A stretch of 64,000 bases of DNA from an uncultured Bacteroidaceae bacterium (lineage in GTDB: Bacteria; Bacteroidota; Bacteroidia; Bacteroidales; Bacteroidaceae), in contig CAJOCU010000012.1 in NCBI GenBank assembly GCA_905233765.1, forward strand, positions 51,180 to 115,179, given 5' to 3'. This document shows positions 32,507 through 40,716 of the stretch, piece by piece. The notes below the pieces were generated by a model. That model saw only the letters and a program-made list of their open reading frames with translations, did no database searches and was not told where the DNA came from. Both the position numbers and the translations under genes were made by a program. How positions within the stretch are numbered: the stretch's first letter is position 1; each line of letters begins with the position of its first letter.

Positions 32507-35038
32507 ATGCGCAGCCTTCATTATTCATTTTTCACTATACATTATTCATTAGCCATCACATTTGTGATGGCGATGGCTGCCTGTTCCACCACCTCTCACC
32601 TCCCCGAGGGCGAGCAGCTATATACGGGTATTACGGAGATTGCCTATGGGCATAAGGCAGGGAGCAAAAAGGGGACGAAGGCGGACAGCACGGGTGTCAT
32701 CACCGCCGTAGGTCAAGCCTATAACACCGTGTCGGACCTGCTGCGCGGCAATGTCAAGGAGAAGGACCTGGTGAAATACCTGCAACAGAACGACAGCCTC
32801 ACCGAAAGCCGACGCGACACGCTGCTCCGCGCCGCAAAGGTGCTGACAGAGGCCACCGCCACGGCCAAGGAGGAGGTCAATGCCGCCCTGTCCTATGCCC
32901 CCAACAACGCCATCTTCGGCAGCTCCAAGGTGCGATGGGGCATTCCCATCGGCCTGTGGGTCTATAATGCCTATGCCGACTCCGAGCGTGGATTCGGGCA
33001 CTGGCTGCGGAACACCATCGGCACGCGTCCACGAACCATCAGCATGGCCAATCCGCAGGTGCGCACACAGGTGGCGCGCCAGACGCTGCGCAACTACGGT
33101 TTCTTTCATGGCTCGGCCGACTACGAGGTACTGACGGAGCAGAAAGACTCACTGAAGGCCAAGATCGCCTACTCCGTCTATCCCGGACCTCTGTTCTATC
33201 TGGGCAACATCGAGTACCAACGCTTCACGGGACTCACCGACAGTATTGTTCGTCGCACCATGCCGCAGTCGAAGCTCCATACGGGTGATGCCTTCAGCGT
33301 GGAGAACCTCGACGCCGAGCGCAAACGCCTGAACGAGCTGTTCCGCAACAACGGTTTCTACTACTACCGCCCCGAGTACATCACCTTCCGCGCTGACACA
33401 CTGCAGACACCTTATACCGTTCACCTGCAGGTGCGCCCACGTGCCGATATGCCCGCGCAAGCCAAGAACCGCTTCTATATGGGTCGCACCAGCATCACCG
33501 TGCTACCGTACGGCGTCCGTCAGATCACCGACAGCATCCACCGGCGCAGTATCTCCTATCGGTGGGGCTGCGAGGAGGGCTCTGATAAACCGCCCATCCG
33601 CGTCGGTGCCATCCTCCACAACCTCTACTACGAACCCGGCTCCATCTACCGCCAGCGCCTGCACGAGCTCATCCAAAGCAAGCTGGTGGGCATGGGCGTG
33701 TTCTCCAATGTCCAGATGAGCTATGTGCCACGCGACACCTCGGCGACGTGCGACACGCTCGACGTCCGCATCTTCGCCATCCTCGACAAACCATGGGACA
33801 GCGAATTCGAAGCCAAGGTGACCAACAAGAGTAATGGTCTGCTCGGACCCGGCGTGGCGTGGGGCATGACGAAGCGCAACGCGCTGCGCGGCGCCGAGAC
33901 CGTGAACTTCAAGATCTACGGCAGCTACGAGTGGCAGACGGGTGCCACGGTCATGGAGTCCGACGGGGACAAGAGCCTGCTGAACTCCTTTGAGTTGGGC
34001 GCTTCGATGTCACTCACCTACCCTCGCCTGCAGTTCTTCAATCTCCTGCGCAAGCTCAACCGCCGCGCCGAGGCCTCCACGAACTACAAGGTCGATGTCA
34101 CGTGGATGAACCGCGCCAGCTACTTCCAGATGATTAACTTCGGCGCACGACTCACCTACACCTACCAGCGTGTGCGTCGCTACAAACACGAGTTCACGCC
34201 CATCCGTCTGGACTATACCATGCTCACCCGCAAGTCCGACCGCTTCGACTCCATCATGAATGTCAACCAGGCACTCTACGTGAGTATGCGTAACCAGATC
34301 GTGCCCTCGATGGCATACAACTTCACCTACAGCCGCCGCTGGCGCAACGGCCACCAGCGCACGATTCTGCTGGGTGCCAAGGAAGCCGGACACCTCACCA
34401 ACGGCATCTACGCCCTGGCCGGACGCGCCATCAAGGAACGCGACAAACACCTGCTGGGCGTGCCCTTCGCACAGTTCTTCAAGCTCACGGGCGAATGGCG
34501 TGAGACCTTTCCGATCACGCCCAGGAGCGCCATCGCCGCGCGCTTCTTTGCCGGTGCCGTGTGGAGCTACCACAACAGCACGATGGCACCCTATGCCGAC
34601 CTGTTCAGCGTGGGCGGTGCCAACAGCATCCGCGCCTTCGCCATCCGCAGCATCGGCCCCGGCAGCTACCATCCCGCCGACGGCAAGTGGAGCTATGTGG
34701 ATCAGGTCGGTAACCTGAAGTTCGAGGCCAACGTGGAGTACCGCTTCCCGATCATCGGCGGTCTGGGCGGTGCACTCTTCGTGGATGCCGGCAATGTCTG
34801 GCTAATGAAGGAGGACCCGGCGCGCCCGGGCGGCGACATCGACGCCAAGCGATTCTTCAAGGAGGTGGCGCTGGGCACAGGCGCCGGTCTGCGCTACGAC
34901 CTGGACTTCCTCGTCCTACGCTTCGACATCGGCGTGGGCATTCACGCCCCCTACGACACCGGTCGCAGCGGTTACTACAATATGCGCCGCTTCTGGGACA
35001 GCCTCGGCTTCCACATCGCCGTGGGCTATCCCTTCTGA
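32507..35038 (+). CDS. TamL-type Omp85 lipoprotein (BamA/TamA family)
   Basis: A Bacteroidetes TamA-like outer-membrane protein carrying a lipoprotein signal (VMAMAAC, Cys at about residue 27, followed by STTSHLPEGEQLY). POTRA-like repeats (~100-440; PGPLFYLGNIEYQ, YEPGSIYRQRLHELIQSK) precede a 16-strand barrel (~470-843) that ends with HIAVGYPF, a typical C-terminal aromatic residue. Conserved barrel motif: SVGGANSIRAFAIRSIGPGSY (the VRGY/F-like motif). Its N-terminus, HYSFFTIHYSL, is coded by a period-7 repeat (32518-32553). It works with TamB, encoded just upstream. Length 843 fits. Confidence 0.9.
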   Translation: MRSLHYSFFTIHYSLAITFVMAMAACSTTSHLPEGEQLYTGITEIAYGHKAGSKKGTKADSTGVITAVGQAYNTVSDLLRGNVKEKDLVKYLQQNDSLTESRRDTLLRAAKVLTEATATAKEEVNAALSYAPNNAIFGSSKVRWGIPIGLWVYNAYADSERGFGHWLRNTIGTRPRTISMANPQVRTQVARQTLRNYGFFHGSADYEVLTEQKDSLKAKIAYSVYPGPLFYLGNIEYQRFTGLTDSIVRRTMPQSKLHTGDAFSVENLDAERKRLNELFRNNGFYYYRPEYITFRADTLQTPYTVHLQVRPRADMPAQAKNRFYMGRTSITVLPYGVRQITDSIHRRSISYRWGCEEGSDKPPIRVGAILHNLYYEPGSIYRQRLHELIQSKLVGMGVFSNVQMSYVPRDTSATCDTLDVRIFAILDKPWDSEFEAKVTNKSNGLLGPGVAWGMTKRNALRGAETVNFKIYGSYEWQTGATVMESDGDKSLLNSFELGASMSLTYPRLQFFNLLRKLNRRAEASTNYKVDVTWMNRASYFQMINFGARLTYTYQRVRRYKHEFTPIRLDYTMLTRKSDRFDSIMNVNQALYVSMRNQIVPSMAYNFTYSRRWRNGHQRTILLGAKEAGHLTNGIYALAGRAIKERDKHLLGVPFAQFFKLTGEWRETFPITPRSAIAARFFAGAVWSYHNSTMAPYADLFSVGGANSIRAFAIRSIGPGSYHPADGKWSYVDQVGNLKFEANVEYRFPIIGGLGGALFVDAGNVWLMKEDPARPGGDIDAKRFFKEVALGTGAGLRYDLDFLVLRFDIGVGIHAPYDTGRSGYYNMRRFWDSLGFHIAVGYPF
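32518..32553 (+). repeat. Period-7 like repeat (CATTATT/TTCACTA) in the tamL signal sequence
   Basis: The repeat encodes LHYSFFTIHYSLA just before the lipobox of TamL. It either lengthens the signal peptide or brings a new start. Confidence 0.65.
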
Positions 35039-35054
35039 TCAGCCATCCTATTCC

Positions 35055-35630
35055 TTACAGATAATAGCCCTGGGACTTGATCTCTGCCCAGACACGGGGA
35101 TCGAGGCCGTGACCGTCGTAGCAGGGGTCGTTGGCGATGGCATTGCGAATTTGGGTGGAAGAGATGTCGTGGAGAGGTGTGCTGATAAGGCTGACACCAG
35201 GAGGGAGAGCGGCTTCTTCAATTGGGAAACCTGGACGAGGATAGACAAGGAGTCGGTGGTGGCGAAGAATCTCGTCGGAGTGAAACCATTGGGGAAAACG
35301 ATGCCAGTTGTCAGCGCCAATGACGAGGACAAAATCACACGCTGGATAAGCTGCACGAAGCGCTTCGAGCGTGTGAAGCATATAAGACGGTCGCGGTAGA
35401 TGGCACTCGAAATCGGAGACGCGCAGCCTGCGCTTGCGACCCACAGCAAGGCGTGCCAACCGCAAACGTGCCTGATCGTCTAGAAGACCTGCTGCAGGCT
35501 TCAGCGGGTTCTGCGGTGACACAAGGAACCACAACTCATCCACCAAATGATGCGCCACCAGCCACTGCCCAAGCGCTGTGTGACCATTGTGAATGGGGTT
35601 AAAACTGCCGCCGAAGAGACCGACTGTCAT
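35055..35630 (-). CDS. nadD: Nicotinate-nucleotide adenylyltransferase NadD
   Basis: Converts nicotinate mononucleotide and ATP to deamido-NAD in NAD synthesis. The nucleotidyltransferase motif GGSFNPIHNGH is at residues 7-17 and the second motif SSTQIRNAI is near residue 155. 191 residues is the normal length. It is the last gene of a minus-strand set yicC-gmk-nadD. A period-7 repeat array separates it from gmk. Cytoplasmic. Confidence 0.95.
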   Translation of the reverse strand: MTVGLFGGSFNPIHNGHTALGQWLVAHHLVDELWFLVSPQNPLKPAAGLLDDQARLRLARLAVGRKRRLRVSDFECHLPRPSYMLHTLEALRAAYPACDFVLVIGADNWHRFPQWFHSDEILRHHRLLVYPRPGFPIEEAALPPGVSLISTPLHDISSTQIRNAIANDPCYDGHGLDPRVWAEIKSQGYYL

Positions 35631-35633
35631 TTT

Positions 35634-35726
35634 AGTTTAGAGTTGAGAGTTTAGAGTTTAAGGTTTAAGAAGTTTAAGGGGTTCAAGGGTTTAAGAAGTT
35701 TAAGGGGTTCAAGGGTTTAAGAAGTC
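35634..35726. repeat. Period-7 and longer tandem repeats between nadD and gmk
   Basis: AGTTTAG/AGTTGAG units followed by a perfect ~34-bp direct duplication (AAGAAGTTTAAGGGGTTC repeated) that reaches into the last codons of gmk (stop at 35709). Confidence 0.8.
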
Positions 35727-36275
35727 GCAGACTGTCTTGTATGCCTCAGCCTTGGCAGTCTCGAGGTCATCGTTGATGACCACTTGGTCGAAGCGAGGGG
35801 CGAAGGAGAGTTCGTAGGCGGCGCGGTCGAGGCGCTGCTGAATCACCTCGGGGCTATCGGTGCCACGTCCTTCGAGGCGTTTGCGCAAGGCATCAATACC
35901 GGGCGGTTGGATGAAGAGACTAAGGGCACGGTCGCCGAAGAACTCCTTGAGGCGCATGCCACCGTGCACATCAACATCGAAGACCACGTTCTGTCCTGCT
36001 GCGAGCTGTTTCTCTACTTGCGCTTTGAGGGTGCCGTAAAAACGGTCAGCATAGACCTCCTCATACTCGATGAAGTCGCCAGCTGCGATGTGCTCGCGGA
36101 ACTGCTCGGGCGTCATAAAGAGATACTCCACGCCATCGCGCTCCTGTCCACGCGGTGGACGTGTGGTAGCTGACACGGAGAAGAAAAGGTTCAGTTCCTC
36201 GCGTGGCATCAGGCTGCCGATAATGGTGCTCTTGCCACTGCCGCTGGGGGCGCAGAAGATGATAACTTTGCTCAT
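35709..36275 (-). CDS. gmk: Guanylate kinase
   Basis: Phosphorylates GMP to GDP. P-loop APSGSGKST at residues ~9-17, GMP-binding SATTRPPRGQERDGVEYLF and EYEEVYADRFYGT, lid region LEGRGTDSPEVIQQRL. Length 188 is normal. The start lies 1 nt after the stop of yicC, so they are translationally linked. The C-terminal CDFLNP codons are in the duplicated repeat. Confidence 0.95.
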   Translation of the reverse strand: MSKVIIFCAPSGSGKSTIIGSLMPREELNLFFSVSATTRPPRGQERDGVEYLFMTPEQFREHIAAGDFIEYEEVYADRFYGTLKAQVEKQLAAGQNVVFDVDVHGGMRLKEFFGDRALSLFIQPPGIDALRKRLEGRGTDSPEVIQQRLDRAAYELSFAPRFDQVVINDDLETAKAEAYKTVCDFLNP

Positions 36276-36276
36276 A

Positions 36277-37155
36277 CTACATCACATTTAAGACCTGTTC
36301 CTTAATCTGTTCCAGCTCATCCTTCATCTTGACCACGATGTTCTGCATCTCGGCAATGTTGGATTTGCTGCCGGTGGTGTTGATCTCGCGGCCCATCTCC
36401 TGTGCGATGAAACCGAGCTTTTTGCCCTGTCCGTGACCGCTTTCCATGGTCTCCGTGAAATAGCGAAGATGGTTAGCGAGGCGCTGTTTCTCCTCGCTGA
36501 TATCGAGTTTCTCAATGTAGTAGATCATCTCCTGCTCGAGGCGATTGCGATCCACCTGCACCTCTGGGATGGCATTAAGTCCTTCGACGATGCGACTGCG
36601 AATTTTCTCCACGCGGGCGTTCTCGAAGGGCTCTATCTGTGCAAGCAGCGCTCCGATGTTGGAAATTTTCTCCTCAAACTTCTTCTGGAGTGAAGCGCCC
36701 TCCTGCCTGCGGAATCCCATGAGGGCATCGATGGACTGCTGCGCCACACTGCGCGCCACCGCCCATTCCTCCTCGGCGAGTTCTACGGCCTCGGTGCGTG
36801 TGAGCACGTCGGGCAGACGCAGGAGCGTGGGCATCCAGTGCTCTTCGGGCTCGTCGAGGTCATAGTCATCTACGATGCTGCGAATCTGCTCCACATAGGA
36901 TTTCAGGATGGTACGGTTGATAGGCGTAGCGGCGTTGGCGTCGTCGCGCTCAATGTATAGGCTAAAATCCACCTTGCCACGCTCGAGGGTGGTGCTGATG
37001 AGAGCACGCAACTCCATCTCCTTCTCGCGGTAGATGGGCGCGATGCGCGTCTGCAGGTCCATTGCCTTGCTGTTCACAGATTTGATCTCTGCGGTGATCT
37101 TCTTGCCACGGTACTCAGCTGATGCCTTACCGTAGCCAGTCATGGATAATATCAT
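36277..37155 (-). CDS. YicC/YloC family endoribonuclease
   Basis: MILSMTGYGKASAEYRGKKI is the signature N-terminus (MTGYG). The C-terminal part carries GKKLGFIAQEMGREINTTGSKS, the conserved DUF1732 motif. 292 residues is standard. The YicC family includes a manganese-dependent RNA endonuclease and is usually found beside gmk, as here. The -7 box TACCTTTG at 37268-37275 (minus strand) is the likely promoter of this operon. Confidence 0.92.
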   Translation of the reverse strand: MILSMTGYGKASAEYRGKKITAEIKSVNSKAMDLQTRIAPIYREKEMELRALISTTLERGKVDFSLYIERDDANAATPINRTILKSYVEQIRSIVDDYDLDEPEEHWMPTLLRLPDVLTRTEAVELAEEEWAVARSVAQQSIDALMGFRRQEGASLQKKFEEKISNIGALLAQIEPFENARVEKIRSRIVEGLNAIPEVQVDRNRLEQEMIYYIEKLDISEEKQRLANHLRYFTETMESGHGQGKKLGFIAQEMGREINTTGSKSNIAEMQNIVVKMKDELEQIKEQVLNVM

Positions 37156-37372
37156 ACTTCGTTGAACGTTTAATCGTTTAGCGTTTACTTTTTTACTCGG
37201 TGTTTAGAAAGACGTTCAACATTACGTCCTGCATTTTAAACGTTAAACGTTAAACGAAATTCCGCTGCAAAGGTAGTAAAAAAACGTAAAACAGAAGTTT
37301 TAATCATAAATAATGTGTATCTTTGCGCGCTAAATATTACAATCGTACAATAAATTGTAAATCGTAAATCGT
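37152..37372. repeat. Divergent intergenic region with AAACGTTA and GTAAATC period-7 repeats and two -7 boxes
   Basis: 37152-37187 and 37238-37258 carry inverted AACGTT(T/A)AA-type repeats; 37343-37372 has GTAAATC repeats. Two -7 boxes face outward: TACCTTTG (minus, 37268-37275) for yicC and TATCTTTG (plus, 37318-37325) for tsaB. Confidence 0.7.
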
Positions 37373-37389
37373 CAAATTATCCAATTAAA

Positions 37390-38094
37390 GTGGCTTGTAT
37401 CCTACATATTGAAACCAGCACCAAGGTGTGTTCCGTGGCCGTGACGGAGGATGCCCACGTCATTTTTGAGAAGACCGATGCCGATGGTCCGAACCACGCC
37501 ACGAAATGTGGTGTCTTCGTGGAAGAAGCCCTAAGCTTTGCTGAGAGTCATGCCATCCCCCTGGATGCAGTGGCTATCTCGGAGGGGCCGGGTAGCTACA
37601 CCGGACTGCGCATCGGCGTGTCGATGGCGAAGGGCGTGGCTTATGGACGTGGCGTACCCCTCGTAGCGGTGCCCACTCTAGAGTTACTCTGTGTGCCCGT
37701 GCTCCTCTATCGTGAGGACATCCCCGACGAGGCCCTCTTCGTTCCGATGATCGATGCCCGTCGCATGGAAGTCTATGCCGCCGTCTATGACCGTGCGCTG
37801 AAGCCCCTGCGCCCCGTGCAGGCCGATATCGTAGATGCCAACACCTACAAGGAATGGTTCGATCGCGGCCCCGTGTATTTCTTCGGCGACGGTGCGGCCA
37901 AATGCAAGGAGGTCATCACACACCCCAACGCCCATTTCATCGACGGAATTCAACCGCTGGCCAAGCACATGTACCCACTGGCTGCCCGTGCCCTTTCGCG
38001 CGGCGAACTGGCCGACGTCGCCTATTTCGAGCCCTTCTACCTGAAGGACTTCATTGCTACAAAACCGAAAGATCGTTTAGCGTTGAACGCTTAA
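37390..38094 (+). CDS. tsaB: tRNA threonylcarbamoyladenosine biosynthesis protein TsaB
   Basis: Needed with TsaD/TsaE for the t6A modification of tRNA. GTG start at 37390, supported by alignment of MACILHIETSTKVCSVAV with the family N-terminus. Motif EGPGSYTGLRIGVSMAKG (~66-83) is diagnostic. 234 residues is normal. Ends in a period-7 repeat region; the last residues (DRLALNA) are partly coded by the GTTTAGCGTTGAACG array. Confidence 0.92.
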   Translation: MACILHIETSTKVCSVAVTEDAHVIFEKTDADGPNHATKCGVFVEEALSFAESHAIPLDAVAISEGPGSYTGLRIGVSMAKGVAYGRGVPLVAVPTLELLCVPVLLYREDIPDEALFVPMIDARRMEVYAAVYDRALKPLRPVQADIVDANTYKEWFDRGPVYFFGDGAAKCKEVITHPNAHFIDGIQPLAKHMYPLAARALSRGELADVAYFEPFYLKDFIATKPKDRLALNA

Positions 38095-38158
38095 CGTTTA
38101 ACGATGAATGATTCACATGACAGAAACAATAATAAACGATAAACGTTAAACGATAAAC
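38075..38158. repeat. Period-7 repeat (AACGTTTA/AAACGATA) between tsaB and the DUF4290 gene
   Basis: Units of GTTTAGC/GTTGAAC, and on the other side AAACGATAAACGTTAAACGATAAACG, so the two flanks are roughly inverted. They lie on either side of ~35 bp of unique sequence. Confidence 0.75.
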
Positions 38159-38160
38159 GA

Positions 38161-38751
38161 ATGACATACAACACCCAACGCGAAAAACTCAACTTACCCG
38201 AATACGGCCGCACGATTCAGGAAATGGTAGATATCTGCATGGACCTCGAAGACCGTGCCGAACGCCAGCATTGCGCCGAAACAATCATTGAGATCATGCA
38301 AATAATGAACCCCAGTGTACGCCAGCAGCCTGACTACGAGCACAAACTATGGGATCAACTAGCCATTCTCTCTAACTATAAGCTTGACATAGATTACCCA
38401 TTCGAGGTGGTGAAGGAAGAGGAAATTGCTGCCAAGCCCAAGCCTCTGAAGTACCCGATGCAGCGCATCCGTTACCGCCACTACGGCCACCTTACCGAAG
38501 CCTTCATGAAGGAGCTCAAAGAGATGCCCGAGGGCGAGGACCGCGAGCGGCTGACCAGCATGATGGCGAACTTCATGAAACGGAGCCTGTATAACTGGAA
38601 CCGCGACGCGATGGATGAGCGCAAAGTGAAAGTGGATGTTGAGAGCTATACCGAAGGTAACATTGCCATCCCCGAGGATTTCCATTATGCCTCTGTCAGC
38701 AATGGGCACCTGCCTGGGAGCAACGCGAGTAAGAAGAAGAAAAGACGGTAG
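38161..38751 (+). CDS. DUF4290 domain protein
   Basis: MTYNTQREKLNLPEYGRTIQ is the typical start of this Bacteroidetes-specific family (DUF4290). The 196-residue product is all-helical, with conserved IMNPSVRQQPDYEHKLWDQL. The C-terminus is Lys-rich (SKKKKRR). No function is known. It commonly sits near murA and rimM, as here. Confidence 0.88.
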   Translation: MTYNTQREKLNLPEYGRTIQEMVDICMDLEDRAERQHCAETIIEIMQIMNPSVRQQPDYEHKLWDQLAILSNYKLDIDYPFEVVKEEEIAAKPKPLKYPMQRIRYRHYGHLTEAFMKELKEMPEGEDRERLTSMMANFMKRSLYNWNRDAMDERKVKVDVESYTEGNIAIPEDFHYASVSNGHLPGSNASKKKKRR

Positions 38752-38755
38752 GCTT

Positions 38756-38848
38756 TGTCGTTTAGCGTTGAACGTTGAACGTTTAATGCTGATTCGAAAT
38801 GCAAAGGAAATCTTAAAACTTAAACGTTAAACGCTAAACGTTAAACGA
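38756..38848. repeat. Period-7 repeats (GTTGAACG, AAACGTTA) between the DUF4290 gene and murA
   Basis: GTTTAGCGTTGAACGTTGAACG at the left and TTAAACGTTAAACGCTAAACG at the right, again mirror-like, enclosing ~35 bp. Confidence 0.75.
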
Positions 38849-38855
38849 AATCACA

Positions 38856-40163
38856 ATGAGCTCATTCCAAATCGAAGGCGGCCATCGCCTCTCAGGAGTC
38901 ATCACTCCGCAAGGCGCCAAGAACGAGGCGCTGCAGGTGCTATGTGCCGTCCTGTTAACCGATGCTCCCGTTCGTATCCATAATATCCCCGACATCGCCG
39001 ATGTCAACAACCAGATTCAGCTATTGCGTGACATTGGGGTGAAGGTTACGCAGAACGGCAAGGGTGACTACACCTTCCTATCGGACAACGTAAATCTAGA
39101 CTATCTGGAGAGCGACGAGTTCCTGGAACGCTCCTCACGCCTACGCGGCAGCATCATGCTCGTAGGCCCGCTACTTGCGCGCTACGGTCGGGCGATGGTG
39201 TCGAAACCGGGTGGCGACAAGATTGGGCGCCGACGTGTCGATACTCACTTCCTCGGAATGGAGAAGCTCGGTGCACGCTTCAGCTACGATGCAGAGCGTA
39301 GCCTCTTCGCTATCACAGCCGAGAAGCTAACTGGTGCCTATATGTTGTTGGACGAAGCCTCAGTCACCGGCACCGCCAATATCATCCTGGCAGCTGTGCT
39401 CGCTGAAGGTACAACCACCATCTATAACGCAGCTTGTGAGCCTTATGTGCAGCAGCTCTGCCGGATGCTCAACGCCATGGGCGCACACATTGAGGGCATC
39501 GCCTCCAACCTCCTGACTATCCATGGTGTCGCTAGTCTGCACGGCACTCAGCACCGCATCCTGCCCGACATGATTGAGGTGGGGTCGTTCATCGGCATGG
39601 CTGCCATGTGCGGCGACGGCATCCGCATCAAAGATGTCAGCTATGACGACCTCGGCATCATCCCCTACACCTTCCGCCGTCTGGGCATTAATGTGCAGCG
39701 CCAGGGCGACGACATCTATGTCCCCTGCCACGACCACTACGAGATAGAATCCTTCATCGACGGCTCGTTCATGACCTTCAGCGATGCGCCATGGCCGGGT
39801 CTCACGCCCGACCTGCTGAGCGTGTTGCTGGTTGTGGCCACGCAGGCCAAGGGCAGTGTGCTCATCCATCAGAAGATGTTCGAGAGCCGCCTGTTCTTCG
39901 TGGATAAGCTCATTGATATGGGCGCCCAGATTATCCTCTGCGACCCTCACCGCGCCGTCGTCGTGGGCCATGATCACCAGCTGCGCCTGCGTGCCGGTCG
40001 CATGACATCGCCTGACATCCGTGCCGGCATCGCCCTGCTCATCGCAGCCATGAGCGCCGAGGGCACCAGCACCATCAGCAATATCCAACAAATCGACCGC
40101 GGCTACGAGGCTATCGACCAGCGCCTGAATGCCCTCGGGGCGGTCATCACCCGACTCCCATGA
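38856..40163 (+). CDS. murA: UDP-N-acetylglucosamine 1-carboxyvinyltransferase MurA, Asp in place of catalytic Cys
   Basis: First committed step of peptidoglycan synthesis: phosphoenolpyruvate is added to UDP-GlcNAc. 435 residues; EPT inside-out alpha/beta barrel with GAKNEALQVLCAVLLTDAPV at the N-terminus and DIRAGIALLIAA near the C-terminus. The loop that normally reads GGCxIG (Cys115 of E. coli) is KPGGDKIGRR here, with Asp at residue 121. Such Cys-to-Asp MurA enzymes remain active and are insensitive to fosfomycin in mycobacteria and chlamydiae. The stop overlaps the start of rimM by 4 nt. Confidence 0.95.
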   Translation: MSSFQIEGGHRLSGVITPQGAKNEALQVLCAVLLTDAPVRIHNIPDIADVNNQIQLLRDIGVKVTQNGKGDYTFLSDNVNLDYLESDEFLERSSRLRGSIMLVGPLLARYGRAMVSKPGGDKIGRRRVDTHFLGMEKLGARFSYDAERSLFAITAEKLTGAYMLLDEASVTGTANIILAAVLAEGTTTIYNAACEPYVQQLCRMLNAMGAHIEGIASNLLTIHGVASLHGTQHRILPDMIEVGSFIGMAAMCGDGIRIKDVSYDDLGIIPYTFRRLGINVQRQGDDIYVPCHDHYEIESFIDGSFMTFSDAPWPGLTPDLLSVLLVVATQAKGSVLIHQKMFESRLFFVDKLIDMGAQIILCDPHRAVVVGHDHQLRLRAGRMTSPDIRAGIALLIAAMSAEGTSTISNIQQIDRGYEAIDQRLNALGAVITRLP

Positions 40164-40708
40164 TTCTCGAGGAAGATGTTTACAAAATAGGTTCGCTCAC
40201 GCGCACACACGGCGTCCGGGGCGAGGTTGCCTTCCAATTCACGGACGATGTCTGGGATCGCGTAGAGGCCGACTACCTCTTCCTGCGCCTTGATGGCTTG
40301 CTTGTGCCCTTCTTCCTCGAGGAGTGGCGTTTCCGCTCCGACTGCGTCGCGCTTTTAAAGTTCGAGGACGTGGACAGTGCCGATGCAGCTACGGCGCTTG
40401 TGGGCGCCGATGTCTTCTTCCCCAAAGCCCTCACCCCTGAGGACATCGATGAGGAAGACCTCACGTGGCAGCATTTCATGGGCTTTGAAGTAATCCTTTT
40501 CGCTGCCGACGGCAGCAACAAGGATTGTGCGCTAGGCACCGTCACTGCCGTCTATGACCAGACTGCCAACATCCTCCTGGAGGTCACCACGCCCGACGGC
40601 GGCAGCATCCTCATCCCCGCCCACGAGGACTTTGTCCTCCGCGCCGACCACCGCGACCGCCGCCTCTACGTCAGCGTCCCTGATGAGTTATTATCCCTAA
40701 ACGCATAA
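40160..40708 (+). CDS. rimM: Ribosome maturation factor RimM
   Basis: 30S subunit maturation factor, needed for the head domain near S19. N-terminal RimM domain (YKIGSLTRTHGVRGEVAFQFTD) and C-terminal PRC-barrel (FVLRADHRDRRLYVSVPDELL). 182 residues is normal. Its ATG overlaps the murA stop (ATGA), indicating translational coupling. Followed after 8 nt by dxr. Confidence 0.93.
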   Translation: MILEEDVYKIGSLTRTHGVRGEVAFQFTDDVWDRVEADYLFLRLDGLLVPFFLEEWRFRSDCVALLKFEDVDSADAATALVGADVFFPKALTPEDIDEEDLTWQHFMGFEVILFAADGSNKDCALGTVTAVYDQTANILLEVTTPDGGSILIPAHEDFVLRADHRDRRLYVSVPDELLSLNA

Positions 40709-40716
40709 TAGTCTCT

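Noticed and set aside
31316..32521. 401-codon ORF opposite tamB and other long antisense ORFs (30047-31126, 53074-54111, 55824-56834, 57622-58509)
   Set aside because: All are shadows of well-supported genes with high-GC third positions; none shows a recognisable domain or start signal.
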